Shown one piece after another: positions 34,178-46,079 of a DNA stretch of 64,000 bases. The DNA lies in the NCBI GenBank assembly GCA_963969595.1, contig OZ018408.1, positions 20,209,823-20,273,822 of the forward strand, in the 5' to 3' direction. The position numbers and the translations under genes were made by a program. This stretch comes from Neckera pumila (Eukaryota > Streptophyta > Bryopsida > Hypnales > Neckeraceae). Numbering within the stretch: the stretch's first letter is position 1; each line of letters begins with the position of its first letter. The notes beneath the pieces are model-generated. The model did no database searches. It saw nothing but the letters and a program-made list of their open reading frames with translations, and had not been told where the DNA came from.

Positions 34178-35101
34178 CCCCTAAAGTTTCTTGACTATGT
34201 TCTCACCAAAAATGCTCCAAAACTGCCATTTCTAGCACAAGTACCAAATTTTTGAAAAATATCATTTTTGGACACATGTAACCGTAGGATCTTGTAGTAC
34301 TTTGGTTTGGGAATGTGTGGAAAAAATTTCAGAAATTTCCATCGAGTAGATTGGAAGATATTAGCATTTGAAGTGGCAAAAGTCCTTTCTTTGGCCCTGC
34401 AAAAAATCAGGCAGCTGCACTTCACAAGGTCAGATTATTATGAAAAAAATTCTAAAATGGTTGTGCTTCTTTGGATTCATTCTTTAGAGCAAGTTGGCTA
34501 CATGCTTGAAAATTTTCAGATTATTTGGAATTGTATAACATATAAGAAAAAAATAGTGAGTAGAAAGAAGTAGAGAATGGTTCAAAACACTAAATTGTTA
34601 CGAAGTTAATTATGGAATTGAAAAATGCCAATCCCAATGGTTGCAATGTTGTAATAAACGATCTACATCTTGCAATTTTTTGTTTTTTGAAAAACATTAA
34701 AAATTGAGTGAAATAAACAACTTCAAAGTTTATTTTAGAGTAGACAATCTATAACCGACTGCAAACTAAAAATCCTTGTAACGTTTGACTCATTGATCAA
34801 AATGGAATGATCCAAAGCTTTCCAAATATATACAAATCTAATAAACCAATTTCAAATTTTTATTTTTGAAAAAAGTGATTTTTTTTTATCTGCCCGAACT
34901 GCCCAGTTACGGAAAAAAATAACATATTAGGCCATAACTTTTGACTCGTATTTCCAAATGTCATGAAATTTGGTGCATATGAAAGATATTCCTCGTCCCC
35001 ACCTTCTACAAAAATTGAGCCCAAAAAATGCAAATCTCTAATCACACGTACCTGCCCAAAATTTCTATGTTGCCCAAAAACGCATGTTGGTCCTTTAGGG
35101 A
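34178..35101 (+). mobile_element. TTAA element, subfamily A
   Basis: A 924-bp copy: TTAA 34174-34177, CCCCTAAAGTTTCTTGACTATG ... TGTTGGTCCTTTAGGGA, TTAA 35102-35105. A good reference copy. Core ACCGTAGGATCTTGTAGTAC (34270), module 1 AAAAAATTTCAGAAATTTCC, GGCAG near 34409, module 2 near 34505, inverted modules near 34795 and 34945, GGGCAG complement near 35052. Confidence 0.9.
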
Positions 35102-35105
35102 TTAA

Positions 35106-36950
35106 TACAATTGTCTCGATGGTCAGGCACACTTTTACTTCACAACAAGTTTTCAGAGGTTCCAACTTTGTCCTTTATACAACCATTGAACAAATGTTCA
35201 AAGTTGGATGAATCGCATCTCCTTTAAAAGAGTAGGTAAGAGTTGGTCATCTCTGTCATCTCATTGTTCTTAGCAAGTGTGGAGGTTGGGACACAAGCTC
35301 TGAGAGAACACCATGGCTAAATGGCGTGATGGCATGTTGTTGGACATCCATTTCACTCTAAAGGACACAAATGTGCCATTTCCAACGGATGGGTACTTGA
35401 TTTCCATGCTCTAAAGCAAATATACTCAAAACCAACAATATAGGCAAGTATAAGGACACTATGTATTGTTGGTGACATTTGATGTTCATAAATGTAGGGC
35501 TTTTGTTGATTTTGGGTTTTCTCACCTTCGTTCAAAACGATTGACCAGCATTGGGATGGACTCTGATTCATCCCAGCCTGCTCTTGAAGGGATGTACTTT
35601 TGCTTGAAGGTCAGATGCCGAGAAACAGTACCTTCCATGGATGGCCCCCCCAAAGGGTGATTCTGGAAGTAATGTATCTTGAGTAGAAAACTTTCAAGAC
35701 CTTTCTATCATAACGACTGACAGCCTTGGAGCTGCTCGTCCGTTTTCAAGTAGAATTTTGGCTTGGCAGCTTTGAATTCTCACACAGAGCAGTCACATCC
35801 CACAGGAGGCATAGATTTTAAGCTATATTCAAATGTGATGTGATGAACTGATGACTTACCTTTTAGTCATAACTCTTGCAAGTTCATTGGAAAAATGATG
35901 CAGCTAAAGGATATCTCACTGTTGCTTTGATGCCTTTCAATCGTAGATTGCCTACGACACGCATTCTTAAATTGCATGCATAGGGTTGTTGAAAACAAGG
36001 GGCAAGGATCTGGCCCCTCGCCGACCTAGAAGTGGGGGGAAATTCAACAGTGAACTCAGTCTGCCACTCTACCCCACACATCCCAACGAATAGTAAACCA
36101 TTTCTTTATTCATAAAAATGCTGAGTTGAGACGATAAAGTATAACTTAGTGAAAACTGAATCTCATACTGCACAAGGAAACGTGACCAAATCTAACCGCT
36201 GAATAATGAGTCCAATATTCGGGAAATGGGCAGCGCTAGCTCCATAAAAAAGGACTATTTGTGAGTTATGCTAATGTGGGCTAATCTTCAGAGAAATGTT
36301 CTGAAGACGAAGGAACAAATCCCATGCTGTGACCGATTTCGTTTGAACACGTTCCCAGCTGCATGCACCTCAATCGAATCCCCGTTGCCAGGTTCCAATT
36401 ACTCCAAACGAAAAAACGCTGCTTCCAGAAAAAAGCATCCCAAACAGTGAGCTCGCAAGTAACCCTAATATTCACTCAAACCCTACATTGCCAAAGCCTT
36501 CCATACAGTGCCACTGCTTCTTCCAAGTAAACACAAAGCTTCAAGATGTGAAAAATAGAACGTAAGCAATCAATACAGCAATGCAGGATGCAAGACTCAA
36601 AACCATTGCAAGAAAGAAATCAACCCTCAGGTGCAGCTTAGCAGGGAGAAGTTCTGGCTGATCAGGTGACACCCAGAGTATGTTCATGGAGAGAATGAAC
36701 ACAGTGGCGTACATTCAAGGGTATGGTGTCACCAAAGCAGCATCAGTCGTCTCCACTCTGACTCCAGAAACTCACGAGAAACAAAACCAAAAGGTATAAA
36801 TATGAAAGGCAGCAAGAACAGGAAGAATTTACATAGATCTAACTGCAAGATCCAAAGTGCAAGTCAGCGGGAGAGCAAGCAAGTCAGCATGACCCAGTAG
36901 CAAAATGGGCATGCAATTGGTGCGAAAGAATTGGAGTTAGCCTCCTGAGG
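35106..36950. other. Intergenic, includes probable 3' region of the F-box gene
   Basis: No further gene recognised. From about 36100 to 37020 composition is closer to transcribed sequence, and part of this is likely the 3' untranslated region of the minus-strand F-box gene. No poly(A) site could be fixed. Confidence 0.35.
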
Positions 36951-37023
36951 CTTTTTTACTTACAAGAGATCAGAGAGTGAAAAAGGGGGGTGCTGATGAT
37001 AGTGATGCTGCTGTTGTAGGTCC

Positions 37024-38514
37024 TCATTGAAGAGGCTGCAAGCTAGGTCCGTAACAGAATGTGGCGACATCTACTTTGGTATTGAGCGGACATTTAGGCA
37101 GCTCATGCCACGAGCGACGAACCATGTCGTAGACCGCCACTGAGAGAGTCTTCTTAGACGCCACGCAGATCCTGTCGCCGAACGCAACTGGTTTCCATCC
37201 GCCTCTGCATTTGAACACATCCAGCATCACATTCTGAGGCATCTCCGTGACCTCGTGGAACTGCTTCGACACGGTCTCGAATTCCACAATTCGGATGCTC
37301 GTGAGCCGGCCATTCGCATTCTTCTGCGCAGCAACCACCAGCACTCTGCCCCCGCAGGATAACACATAGGGCTCGTCACGCATCCCGCGAGGCAGCTCAT
37401 GAACCTCCGTCCACACGCCGGATTTCACATCATACGCAATGAGCCCCTCCATGTTCATGCCCCCAATTTCCAAGGCCACGCAGTAGAGGAATCCCTGGCA
37501 GAAGGCGGAGCTGCGGCGTCCCCAGAGAAGGAAATGGGGCGGCAAGCAGCTGGTGGCTTGCCAGAAACGATTCCTGGATTCGAACACATGCGTGCTTTCC
37601 AGGTAATGCGTGAGCGTGACGATCATTTGGAAGCCGTGGGTGCGCCCATTCACCACCATGTGCGTGATCCCGGGTTCGTAGTCCTGACTCAAGCTCGGTA
37701 CCTTCTCAACCTCCCCCGTGATGGGATTGCACACCAAGTTCAATGCCGAAGAAGGCGATTCACTCAGGCAGAGTAGCCCGCCATCGCCGGCAAGGACGTG
37801 CTTCGCCTCCTTGGGCAGGAATGCGAGCGGCGGGAGGTGCAGCCATTTCCGCTGGACGTGATCATACGCACACCATCGCCGGTCCTCGCCCTTGGATAGG
37901 AAGACGGGGTAGAAAGGGGGCGCCACGGGCGCCTCCGCGCGCAGCTTGACGAGATTGTTAGACAGCCCAATGTTCTGCCAGCACTTACATACGCATCGGG
38001 CTTGGAACAGGCTATGCAACGGTAGGAATGCGAACACTTTCTCCACCAGATCTTTCGGCAGGAGCGTCCACAGCGGCGTTGCCTCAGGCACCTGTTGCGA
38101 CGGCGTCATCGGCCCTGTTGCCCCTTTGCCCGTACTACTGCTGCTGCTGGAGCTGCTGCTACTACTATTACTACCGCTAATGTTGCTGCTACTGCTACTA
38201 CTACCATAGCTACTAAGACCTCTCTGCTGCTGCACCACGGGACCTCGCCAGAACACCTGCTGCTGCATGCCCTTCTTGATACTCGTCTCGTAAGCTGCGC
38301 CCCCCACATCATGGCGGTGTTGATGGTAGTGGTAACGATACTGCTCTCGAGGGTGGAACCCTCCGCGCACGAACACGTCCGGCCCATTCGTGGGCGTCAC
38401 ACCATTCGGCTTCGTCTGATACTTGACCCCATTCTTCGTCATCTTCTCCTCGCGGCGACTGCCAACTACACTAAACATCGTGAAGCAAATCCAACAACCC
38501 GTCGGTAAACTCAA
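37024..38514 (-). CDS. F-box/kelch-repeat protein
   Basis: An intron-less 496-codon gene. Residues 1-145 are low-complexity: a Tyr/His-rich stretch, Gln-rich 84-97 and a poly-Ser tract at about 102-127 encoded by CTG/CTA-type repeats. The F-box lies at about 147-182 (LLPKDLVEKVFAFLPLHSLF, then RCVCKCWQNI) and would bind a SKP1-like subunit of an SCF ubiquitin ligase. The rest is kelch-like: YDHVQRKWLHLPPL (217-230), CNPITGEVEKVPSL (262-275), YDVKSGVWTEVHELPRGM (361-378), YDMVRRSWHELP (462-473), each a beta-blade with its trailing Trp/Leu-Pro. The layout resembles the Arabidopsis At5g15710-type F-box/kelch group (established family knowledge; the paralogue is not certain). The product is probably a substrate receptor; the substrate is unknown. 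The start could also be Met13 (38478) or Met25 (38442), as the first 12 residues are unusual. GC content is far above the surroundings. Confidence 0.9.
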   Translation of the reverse strand: MSLPTGCWICFTMFSVVGSRREEKMTKNGVKYQTKPNGVTPTNGPDVFVRGGFHPREQYRYHYHQHRHDVGGAAYETSIKKGMQQQVFWRGPVVQQQRGLSSYGSSSSSSNISGSNSSSSSSSSSSSTGKGATGPMTPSQQVPEATPLWTLLPKDLVEKVFAFLPLHSLFQARCVCKCWQNIGLSNNLVKLRAEAPVAPPFYPVFLSKGEDRRWCAYDHVQRKWLHLPPLAFLPKEAKHVLAGDGGLLCLSESPSSALNLVCNPITGEVEKVPSLSQDYEPGITHMVVNGRTHGFQMIVTLTHYLESTHVFESRNRFWQATSCLPPHFLLWGRRSSAFCQGFLYCVALEIGGMNMEGLIAYDVKSGVWTEVHELPRGMRDEPYVLSCGGRVLVVAAQKNANGRLTSIRIVEFETVSKQFHEVTEMPQNVMLDVFKCRGGWKPVAFGDRICVASKKTLSVAVYDMVRRSWHELPKCPLNTKVDVATFCYGPSLQPLQ

Positions 38515-39500
38515 ACTCTGTGAACAACCAAACCGCCAAACTCATCGCTCAAAAACCTCGGCGGCTCCCTCCCCGCGACCGTTACATTGCGCTACACGCT
38601 AACCGCTCGCCAGCCCATGTCTGTCTCCACTGCCGATCACATCACACAACTCCACCGCGCTCCCCTCAATTCCACCCCTTCACAAACTCAATCACGCACG
38701 AACGCAGCTAGCAATGACGAATCTCAGGCGGTTTCAAAATCCGGAGAAAGCACAGAACCGGAGGCAGCAGCAACGCCATGGCCATCGCAACCAGGCAGGC
38801 ACTAAGCTAAGCTACGAACCAAGCCAGACGAAAGCCCCCCCTGCTGCAACTCCCACAACACCCCCCGAGCCCTGAGTCCCAAACTCCCAAGGTTTAACTT
38901 AATACTTGTTCGCGGACGGACCTGGCTGCGGAAGCTCGTGCCGCTGTTGCGAAGGAAAATTTCAGATTGAGCCCCACTGGGCACAGATGATGACGACGAC
39001 GAAGACATCCATCGCCCACAAATGTTCGTCGTGGAAAGCTCGAGAGCAGTCGGTCGGAGTGCCGGAGGTGGGGCGCAGGCATCATCTAGCTCAGCTCCAC
39101 CATCGCCATGCCTCTCCCCCTCCCCCAAGGCCCTCCATACCTTGGCCCCCACCTTGGCGTAGGCTTGGAGGTTGTGGTTCGGGTCTGCCCGCTGCCCGCT
39201 GCCCGAGAGAGCGGGCAGCTGGGCTGGGTCAGTTGCTGCCTGCGCTAGCTGCCCCGCAGCGGACGCCCGGTTCTCGGGACAGGAAGGCCCCAAACTTTTT
39301 TTTTTCTGTTTTTTTTGGGCACAAATAAAGGGAGCCAAGGCCCCAAACTTGATGCAGCCCCATGCCCCTGCCCCCCAGTTGGCTTGGCCTGGAGTGAGCC
39401 GAATATGGAGAATGTGTGCAGAATGTGTGCGGCGGCCTCCAACCCTCCTCTTCCCTGTCTGGGCAACGACACCCCTGTCATTCATGACATTATTTATTTA
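38515..39500 (-). promoter_or_regulatory. Probable promoter / 5' UTR of the F-box gene
   Basis: GC- and CpG-rich sequence immediately upstream of the F-box start, in contrast to the AT-rich DNA beyond 39500. Open frames on both strands (for example minus 38802-39485) have Ser/Pro/Arg-rich, low-information translations and look like GC-driven by-products. No TATA box could be placed with confidence. A CTGCCCGCTGCCCG duplication lies near 39187. Confidence 0.4.
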
Positions 39501-42500
39501 TTAGTTAGTCCGAGGGGGCAACTGAATGCAGTTCTGCGGCTCAGTCATCACTGCCGCTGGCTGGCGGAGGCCGGAAAATTAGGGAGGAAATCTGAGGAGG
39601 CGTCCCCTTCAATTCACACCCCAACAAACATTGTAAGTTATTTACTGTGGATTAGTTCGGAAATAAATACTGCGGAATGCGGACTTGAAATTACTGCACC
39701 ACTCATGTTCTGCTTCGCATGTTACTGTTTGAAATGAATAAAACTGTTCCTTTGTGTAAAGAAAAAGAAAATCCCAATGACGACCTTCATGGAGGAATTG
39801 GTAAGGTAGAGCCACCCATAACCGACCGAATAAGGAATTCCAACAAGATCTGGAGTGGTGAAGGTAAAACAAATGTTTTCATAGGTACATCAATAGAAAT
39901 GACAAGGATTGCAAAAAAATTGGTAATTATATTGCTTGAACTGAAATTACTATGAATTTTGGGGGGGCAAAAAGTGCTCCAAACCCATGGCCAATGTCTA
40001 AACTCTTCCAATTGTGATCATTCAAGAATTTTTGTCCTAATCATTATTTCCTGCTTTCTTTCTCACAATTTGTGACATGTGTCATGTATTTGTTAGTGCC
40101 AACCTTGGTCAAAAATACGTGCACCTAGAGGTCGGGAATGGGTCACTAGTCGGGAATAGGTGACTCTATTTTATTTGCCAATATTTAGTGATGATCTTAG
40201 GGGTTTCAATATTAATGATATATTCATGCTACAGAATTTGACACAACGCGACTTGAAGCCACGAAGTCACTTGAAGAAGATTATTGTCATCTCTTACAAA
40301 TGCGTTTTCATCCTCGATGCAATTCAACTCAACACAAATAAAGCCACAATGGTTTTGAGGAATTTGTCGTCCTTTACAAATGTCTTTCATCCTAATGTGA
40401 TGCAATTCTTTTGTTGGAACACTTTGGATATTTGCTCTAATATCTGTATAGTAAAAAGAGGCCCCCAAAGTCCCTAGAATGTGAACACACCTTCAATCAA
40501 GCATCATTAGTAGCGTAAAGAGCATTTGAGTCCTAGTTTAAATTATTGTGTTGCAAATATGCGATGGGGTGCTAAAATTGCAAATTGCAAAGATTTTTTT
40601 AACTTATGAAAATGTTTTATAGTAGAAAGCAACTTCATATAAATGGTAAAAATCCATTACAAGATTTGGTGTAAATGACACTAAATGTGTAGAAAGTAAA
40701 AAAGTAGATCAATGTTGGTTAAAAAAACAACAGTGTCCATCTATTGTGAATAAAAAGCTATTTGGAGGTAGACCTCTTAGGTATGTTCTAGGTGACATTT
40801 ACTTTTCATACTCCATAGTACTTTATATTGATATGATTGTTAGAAAAATGACGTTGTTGTTTGACATTGTTGGTTGTATCACTTAGAAGGTGATGTTTGG
40901 CATGTGATTAGTGAAGAAAGCAAAGACATAATCCTTGGTATTAATATCAATAGCAAAGACATGGTAAATGTTTGGCACCATTGAATAGGAAGAAGTTATT
41001 TCTAATTTTACATTACTCACAAGTGACATTTACTTTTGATGTTTTTGTTTCTGCTATCCAAAATGGGAGTTGTTTTTGACACTTTAAGTGTTGAAAAAAT
41101 ATCAATTGAATATCAAATATGGTACTGAGTTAAAAGAAAATGACAAATGAAATATCCAAAAGGTTGTCCAAAAGAGCCTATAAGAAGTCCAAAAGAATAT
41201 TAAAAATAATATTGAAAATAATGTCAAGAATATGAAAAATAATAACAAATTTTTTTTTGTGGATCAATTGCTCACACATTCCCAAGTTGCTTGAATCCAA
41301 TTAATATAGGTTTGGAACCTTCATCTAATGGATGTTTAAGAATTTAGAGTACCTTATCACATGTGTGAAATTTTTTTAAAGTTAGAGAAACTTTGCAATC
41401 CACACACACAAAGTCAAGCAACTTTCACTCTACAAAGAGAAAATCCAAGAGTGTAAGTGTGAAAGAAGAAACAAAGACTTTACTAAATGATAAACCGTCA
41501 TCTCCAAGCAAAGCACAATACACAAGTCTCTCTAAAAACACTCACAAAACTTGACTTGACAACAAGGTTTGAAGCTAAGGAGCTCTCTCCACCTAAACAC
41601 TCAAACCCTTAAATAGATGAACTTTAATATTTGGATGAAACTCATCCAAACTAAGGTGAACTCCTAAGGGAATTCATCTAACACTACAATTCAATGTAGA
41701 ATGGCCCCGATACCACGTCACATGACAACTCACACCATATATGAAATGAAATATATCAAATGTTGTAATTTTGTATCACTGATCTCCCTTCTTGAAGGTG
41801 TAGAACTCCTTTAAACAATTTACACTAAATAGACAAAAAGAAGTCAAATCAAGTCTAAATCATTTCATATTTTTGGACCCTTTATGGAATTTGTCGTAAA
41901 TTTTCAAAGTGGGCATCATTTTTTGGACAATTTAAAATGGAATAATCCTTAACTTCAGAGCGGATAGCAATAGGATAAGGTGCAAAGTTCAAGAAGACAA
42001 GAAGAGGGAAGAGGGCAAAGACAATTAAAAGAATGTGAGGCCTTGACACAACATTAACATAATACAATATTTTCAAATTAAACATGTCATATAATATATT
42101 GTTGGAAAGGTCTTCAAATTGCACTTCTACCAAATCACAATATGCTTCATAATTCCAAAAATCAATCATTCATGAGACCTCCAAAATATACCATAAAGAT
42201 TTGAAACAATCTTCAATAGGGTAACCAAAATGACACACGATGGGAACAAAAGGGAAACCTAATGCTTAGGTATTGGCATTAGCCTTTAAATTTCTATAGA
42301 AATTCAAAGGTTTGAGTTTGTTTTGGATACTTGTGAAGAGAAAATAAATCTTGAAATCTATCATTAGAATTCTTGTTTTTGAAAATATATGGTGATAATA
42401 GCATTTGCAAAAAGTATATTGTATTGTAAATTCTAAGCACATCTTGTCATTGCAAGATTTTATTAGAAGTGCTCCACGTCCTTATTACCTCTAAAAACTG

Positions 42501-42599
42501 GTAAAGATATGCATACCATCATCTTCAATGAAACTTCCTATAAACAATGGTCAAAGTCATCCGGATTTTGGATAGGATTAAAATAAAACACTCTTCAAC

Positions 42600-42790
42600 T
42601 TCTACAACTAATACTCCGTAACTTTCAATATATATGGTCAAACTTTGCAAAAAATTTACCACATGCTCTTATACAAGTTTCATGCAAGATCCTATGGATT
42701 AATTTTTTCCAAAACCATTCTTGTGTTTGTCTTACTCGATGCAACAAAATTGGTAATTTGAGTGTCTTTTGATAAAAACACTTCAAAAGA
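42600..42790 (-). repeat. Solitary core fragment of the TTAA-element type
   Basis: On the minus strand: CCATAGGATCTTGCATG, then GCATGTGGTAAATTTTTTGC, then GACCATATATATTGAAAG. This is the block order of the TTAA-element core. GAGTGTCTTTTGATAAAAACAC on the plus strand near 42757 resembles the inner part of the left terminus, but no CCCCTAAAG or TTAA follows. Confidence 0.55.
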
Positions 42791-44884
42791 AGTAAAGTGA
42801 AGAATTTTTACATCGTAAATGAGTTATAAAGTAAAAATATTGATTTCAAAAGTATGTAGGTGAATGGAAATACTTTACAAGGAACTGAATTAAAAGAAAA
42901 GTAAAAGTTTTAGATTTGAAGATAATAGTTTAAAAAAGTATATGAACTCAAAACATTGTTCCACGTTACAATGCTTCAACAAAACAAATCATACTATTAA
43001 AATCATAACTCCCTCTGTAATATCACAATTCAATTTTGAATAATATTATAGAAATTCAATTGCTTTTTAATAGCCATAGGATACTTTCTACTATATATTA
43101 TGTATTCTTTTTGTGAAATATTTGAAAATCAAATGGATACTTCTAAAATAATTTCAAAATATCTTTTTAGACAACAAATGTATAGATAAATTTTATGTCT
43201 TTTTAAAATGTGATATTAAAGAATAAGGAAGCACCAACCACTAGCGTTGCTCTACATATTCAAATGTGAGGATTCTACTTACATTGTTCACTTGATTAAT
43301 TTATTCTTATTGCAATGTTTTCATCTTTGCAAAGGTTATTTTGTAAAAATTATGATATAAAGATTTTCTTTAATTACTTTATATTGCACTATATAATTTT
43401 TTTCAAAGAATATTGTATGAGGATGTCAATATTTTCATTTAAAGATTATACATACTTTTGTTTATCTACATTTTGTCACATGAAAAATTGATGAAAGTAA
43501 TATATTTAATGCGTAGCAAAGCAAGCACCAATCGCTAGTAATTATATAAAATCATTAAGTTTCACCAGTTTGTTGCCACTAGTCTAAATAGGAACACCTA
43601 TATGCCAAATCAAGTAGACATGGAAGAAGCCGATTTGTATGTTGTATTGTAATTCAATGAAAATAGACTACATGTTACAGATACTATCATTTGAAAAGCT
43701 TATCATAAGTGCACTTTAGAAATCCATCCTACCAAATCAAAAGAAAATCCTTTGGTTGCAATTTAAGAATTTCAAAAACTGAAAGAGGTATAAATTTTCT
43801 TTTTTGACAAAAAGGCCCAACTTGCTTGTAATATGTTGCAACAAGAAAGGAAGGAACATGATTGAGGGTCAAGTAAAAGCATGCTCTTTAGAAATATAAG
43901 AAGTCCAAACGAAAAATCTTCAATTCAATATGATTTTAAAAATAGAGCTTTTGAATTTGAAAATGGTTTATTTATAGGGATGAAGATGCAAAATAGGAGT
44001 AGGTAGACCAAATAAACAAGCATTTGGAAAAAATACCCCAAAGATTTGGTTCATTGTCCAAAATGTGAAATTAAGACTGAAAATGCCTCGTTTACACTAA
44101 GAGAGTTAGCGATTGACACTCAAGGGTTGATCTTTATATGTCCAAGGCACCATATCTTGATGTTAGCAAAACTTTGAAGTTAAATTAAATTTTACACAAA
44201 GTTTGCTTTTAGCCACAAATTTTTTTTTTTTAATTTTTTTTTTTAATTCACAAATATATCCACAAAGCTTGCTTTTAGCATCAAAAATTCAATTTTGAAA
44301 AAAATATTTATGATTTTCTATTCGAGATTTTGTGCAAAGGTGTGCATTGCAAATCTTGATTTTCTAACTAGTCTTGTGGAATTCTTACCATGATAGTGTT
44401 AAAGGCTCTTAGCAAGGAGGGAGTCAAAATAGTATGCCAACAAGATAATATACATAGGCCCATTAAAGTAGAAGGGAGCAAGTTTTCGACTTTTGGAAAA
44501 CTAGTTTTAACATTGGACTTGAACTTTTGGGTTGCTTTTACGGTCTCTCTACACTAGACACCAAGGCCATGACCAAAATATTTAGAGCATTGTGATTAGA
44601 TGGAAAGGAGTTGCTGGTCCAAGTTCACTTTACGCTAGCAAGGTTCAAAATGAATGATAAAATGATATAAAATCCTAGGTGTCCTAAAATGGATAAGGCT
44701 TCATGGTCACCTGGATTTTGCGGTTAGGCAACCTCAAGAAGTTGTTGATCTCATTGGATTTTCAAGATAACCAAGCCATCGTAATAAAATTGATTGTCTA
44801 ATTTTGTTAGTCTTTGGTGTTGTTTACTAGTAGAAATGTTGTTTTCCTACTATTTTACAATTCTAAATGCATTCGTTTTTACTA

Positions 44885-44960
44885 TTAGAAGGCAATTTTA
44901 TAAAAAATTTACCACATAATTTCAGACAAGTGAAGTACAAGATCCTACGGTGAGACAAAA
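44885..44960 (-). repeat. Short solitary core fragment
   Basis: On the minus strand: ACCGTAGGATCTTGTACTTC, ACTTGTCTGAAATTATGTGG, TAAATTTTTTATAAAATTGCC. It is closest to the copy at 4603-4712, sharing the ACTTCACTT block absent from most TTAA elements. Confidence 0.6.
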
Positions 44961-45298
44961 ATAATTATTGTAGTTTTATTGCAATAAATAAATTTTATTG
45001 AACTATTTAATATAACAAATGAACTTCATTATTTTATAAGTTATTTTTTAATTTATAATTCCATTGTAAAAATATGCTAAGATGATGGCAAGGTCAACTT
45101 TATATTTTTTTCTATTATATACTATTTATTATAGCTTCAAGAATATACTTCATATTTGTCTTAGTTGCAAGTTTTTTTCTATTTTGGGGCATCTTAGTTG
45201 TTGAAATTTTATTAGGAGATGAGAAGAAAAAGACATGGGGAGAGGAGGGAGAATTAGGTAGAAAAGGTAAGAAAGAAGAGTGAATTATCCCAAAAAAA

Positions 45299-45332
45299 TT
45301 GGGGGGGGGGGGGGGGGGGTAGGGTAGGGTTT
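45299..45332. repeat. Poly-G run with telomere-like GGGTA units
   Basis: A run of about 20 G residues (45301-45319) followed by TAGGGTAGGGTTTA. Runs this long are also prone to assembly or sequencing length errors. Confidence 0.8.
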
Positions 45333-45642
45333 ATTTAAAAAACCAGCCTCCCAAACAATTGGTCCAAGTTCACTTTTCACTACTAGAAGTGACCGATGGA
45401 TGATGATATTGGCTCTTGGTCACAGCTCTTGACCAAGAAGTATCACCAAGATAATTTTTCAAACTGGCTTGTGGTTACTAATATGACTAACTAATATGAC
45501 AAAAAACAAAGCTATTCATGAAATGTAGTTCTTCCTTACTCACATAGAAATGTAAAAACATGAAAGTTAGGCAAAGGAATTCTAATTCCATGGAATTTGT
45601 TTTCAGATTCCCAAGGCATCTTAGAAGTCCGTCTATGCTTAA

Positions 45643-46069
45643 CCCCTAAGTGGTTTTGGGTGTCTTTCAATGCATTTGTACATACAGTAACTGCAATGTA
45701 TACAACCTTGCATGTGAATGGTTTACTATTCATTTAATTTTTATTTATTTTTTGTTGAATGCGCAATAAAGTCTTGTATTGAACTACAGACTTTCTGGCT
45801 ACATTGGACATGTTACTTATTTTGTAAATATTGCGAAGTTTTATCTCCAGTACAAGTATTTCTCTTGAAATACACACTTTTGCATGCTTGACAGCATTTC
45901 AATTTAACAACTAGCATTGCAATATTTTTCTAAAAACATATGAAAATCAATGACTTTTGCACCTTTGATTTTGTAATTTACATATTTGGCCAATACTTCA
46001 TGAAACTTGGCAAATCCAGGTCGTGTGTGAATCCAAAGGACACAATTTGTTCTCAAAACCACTTGGGGG
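45643..46069 (+). mobile_element. TTAA element, 427-bp family C
   Basis: TTAA 45639-45642, CCCCTAAGTGGTTTTGGGTG ... CAAAACCACTTGGGGG, TTAA 46070-46073. Same length and collinear with 23955-24381. Terminal inverted repeat of about 16 bp. Non-coding. Confidence 0.9.
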
Positions 46070-46079
46070 TTAAAACACC

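Larger units (their letters stand above)
39501..45295. other. Long AT-rich intergenic stretch
   Basis: No gene, RNA gene or complete element found. Short open frames (for example 40160-40477 plus, 41882-42169 minus) lack recognisable domains. Two isolated fragments related to the TTAA-element core lie inside (42600-42790 and 44885-44960). The words AGCACCAACCACTAG (near 43230) and AGCACCAATCGCTAG (near 43526) recur. Confidence 0.4.

Noticed and set aside
38802..39485. 227-codon minus-strand frame upstream of the F-box gene
   Set aside because: GC-rich sequence open in several frames, Ser/Arg/Pro-rich low-information translation; treated as promoter/5' region.
43215..43545. Possible Helitron ends (GCACC..CACTAG and GCACCAATCGCTAGT words)
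   Set aside because: No stable terminal hairpin precedes CTAG and no TC-starting 5' end was found at an AT target.
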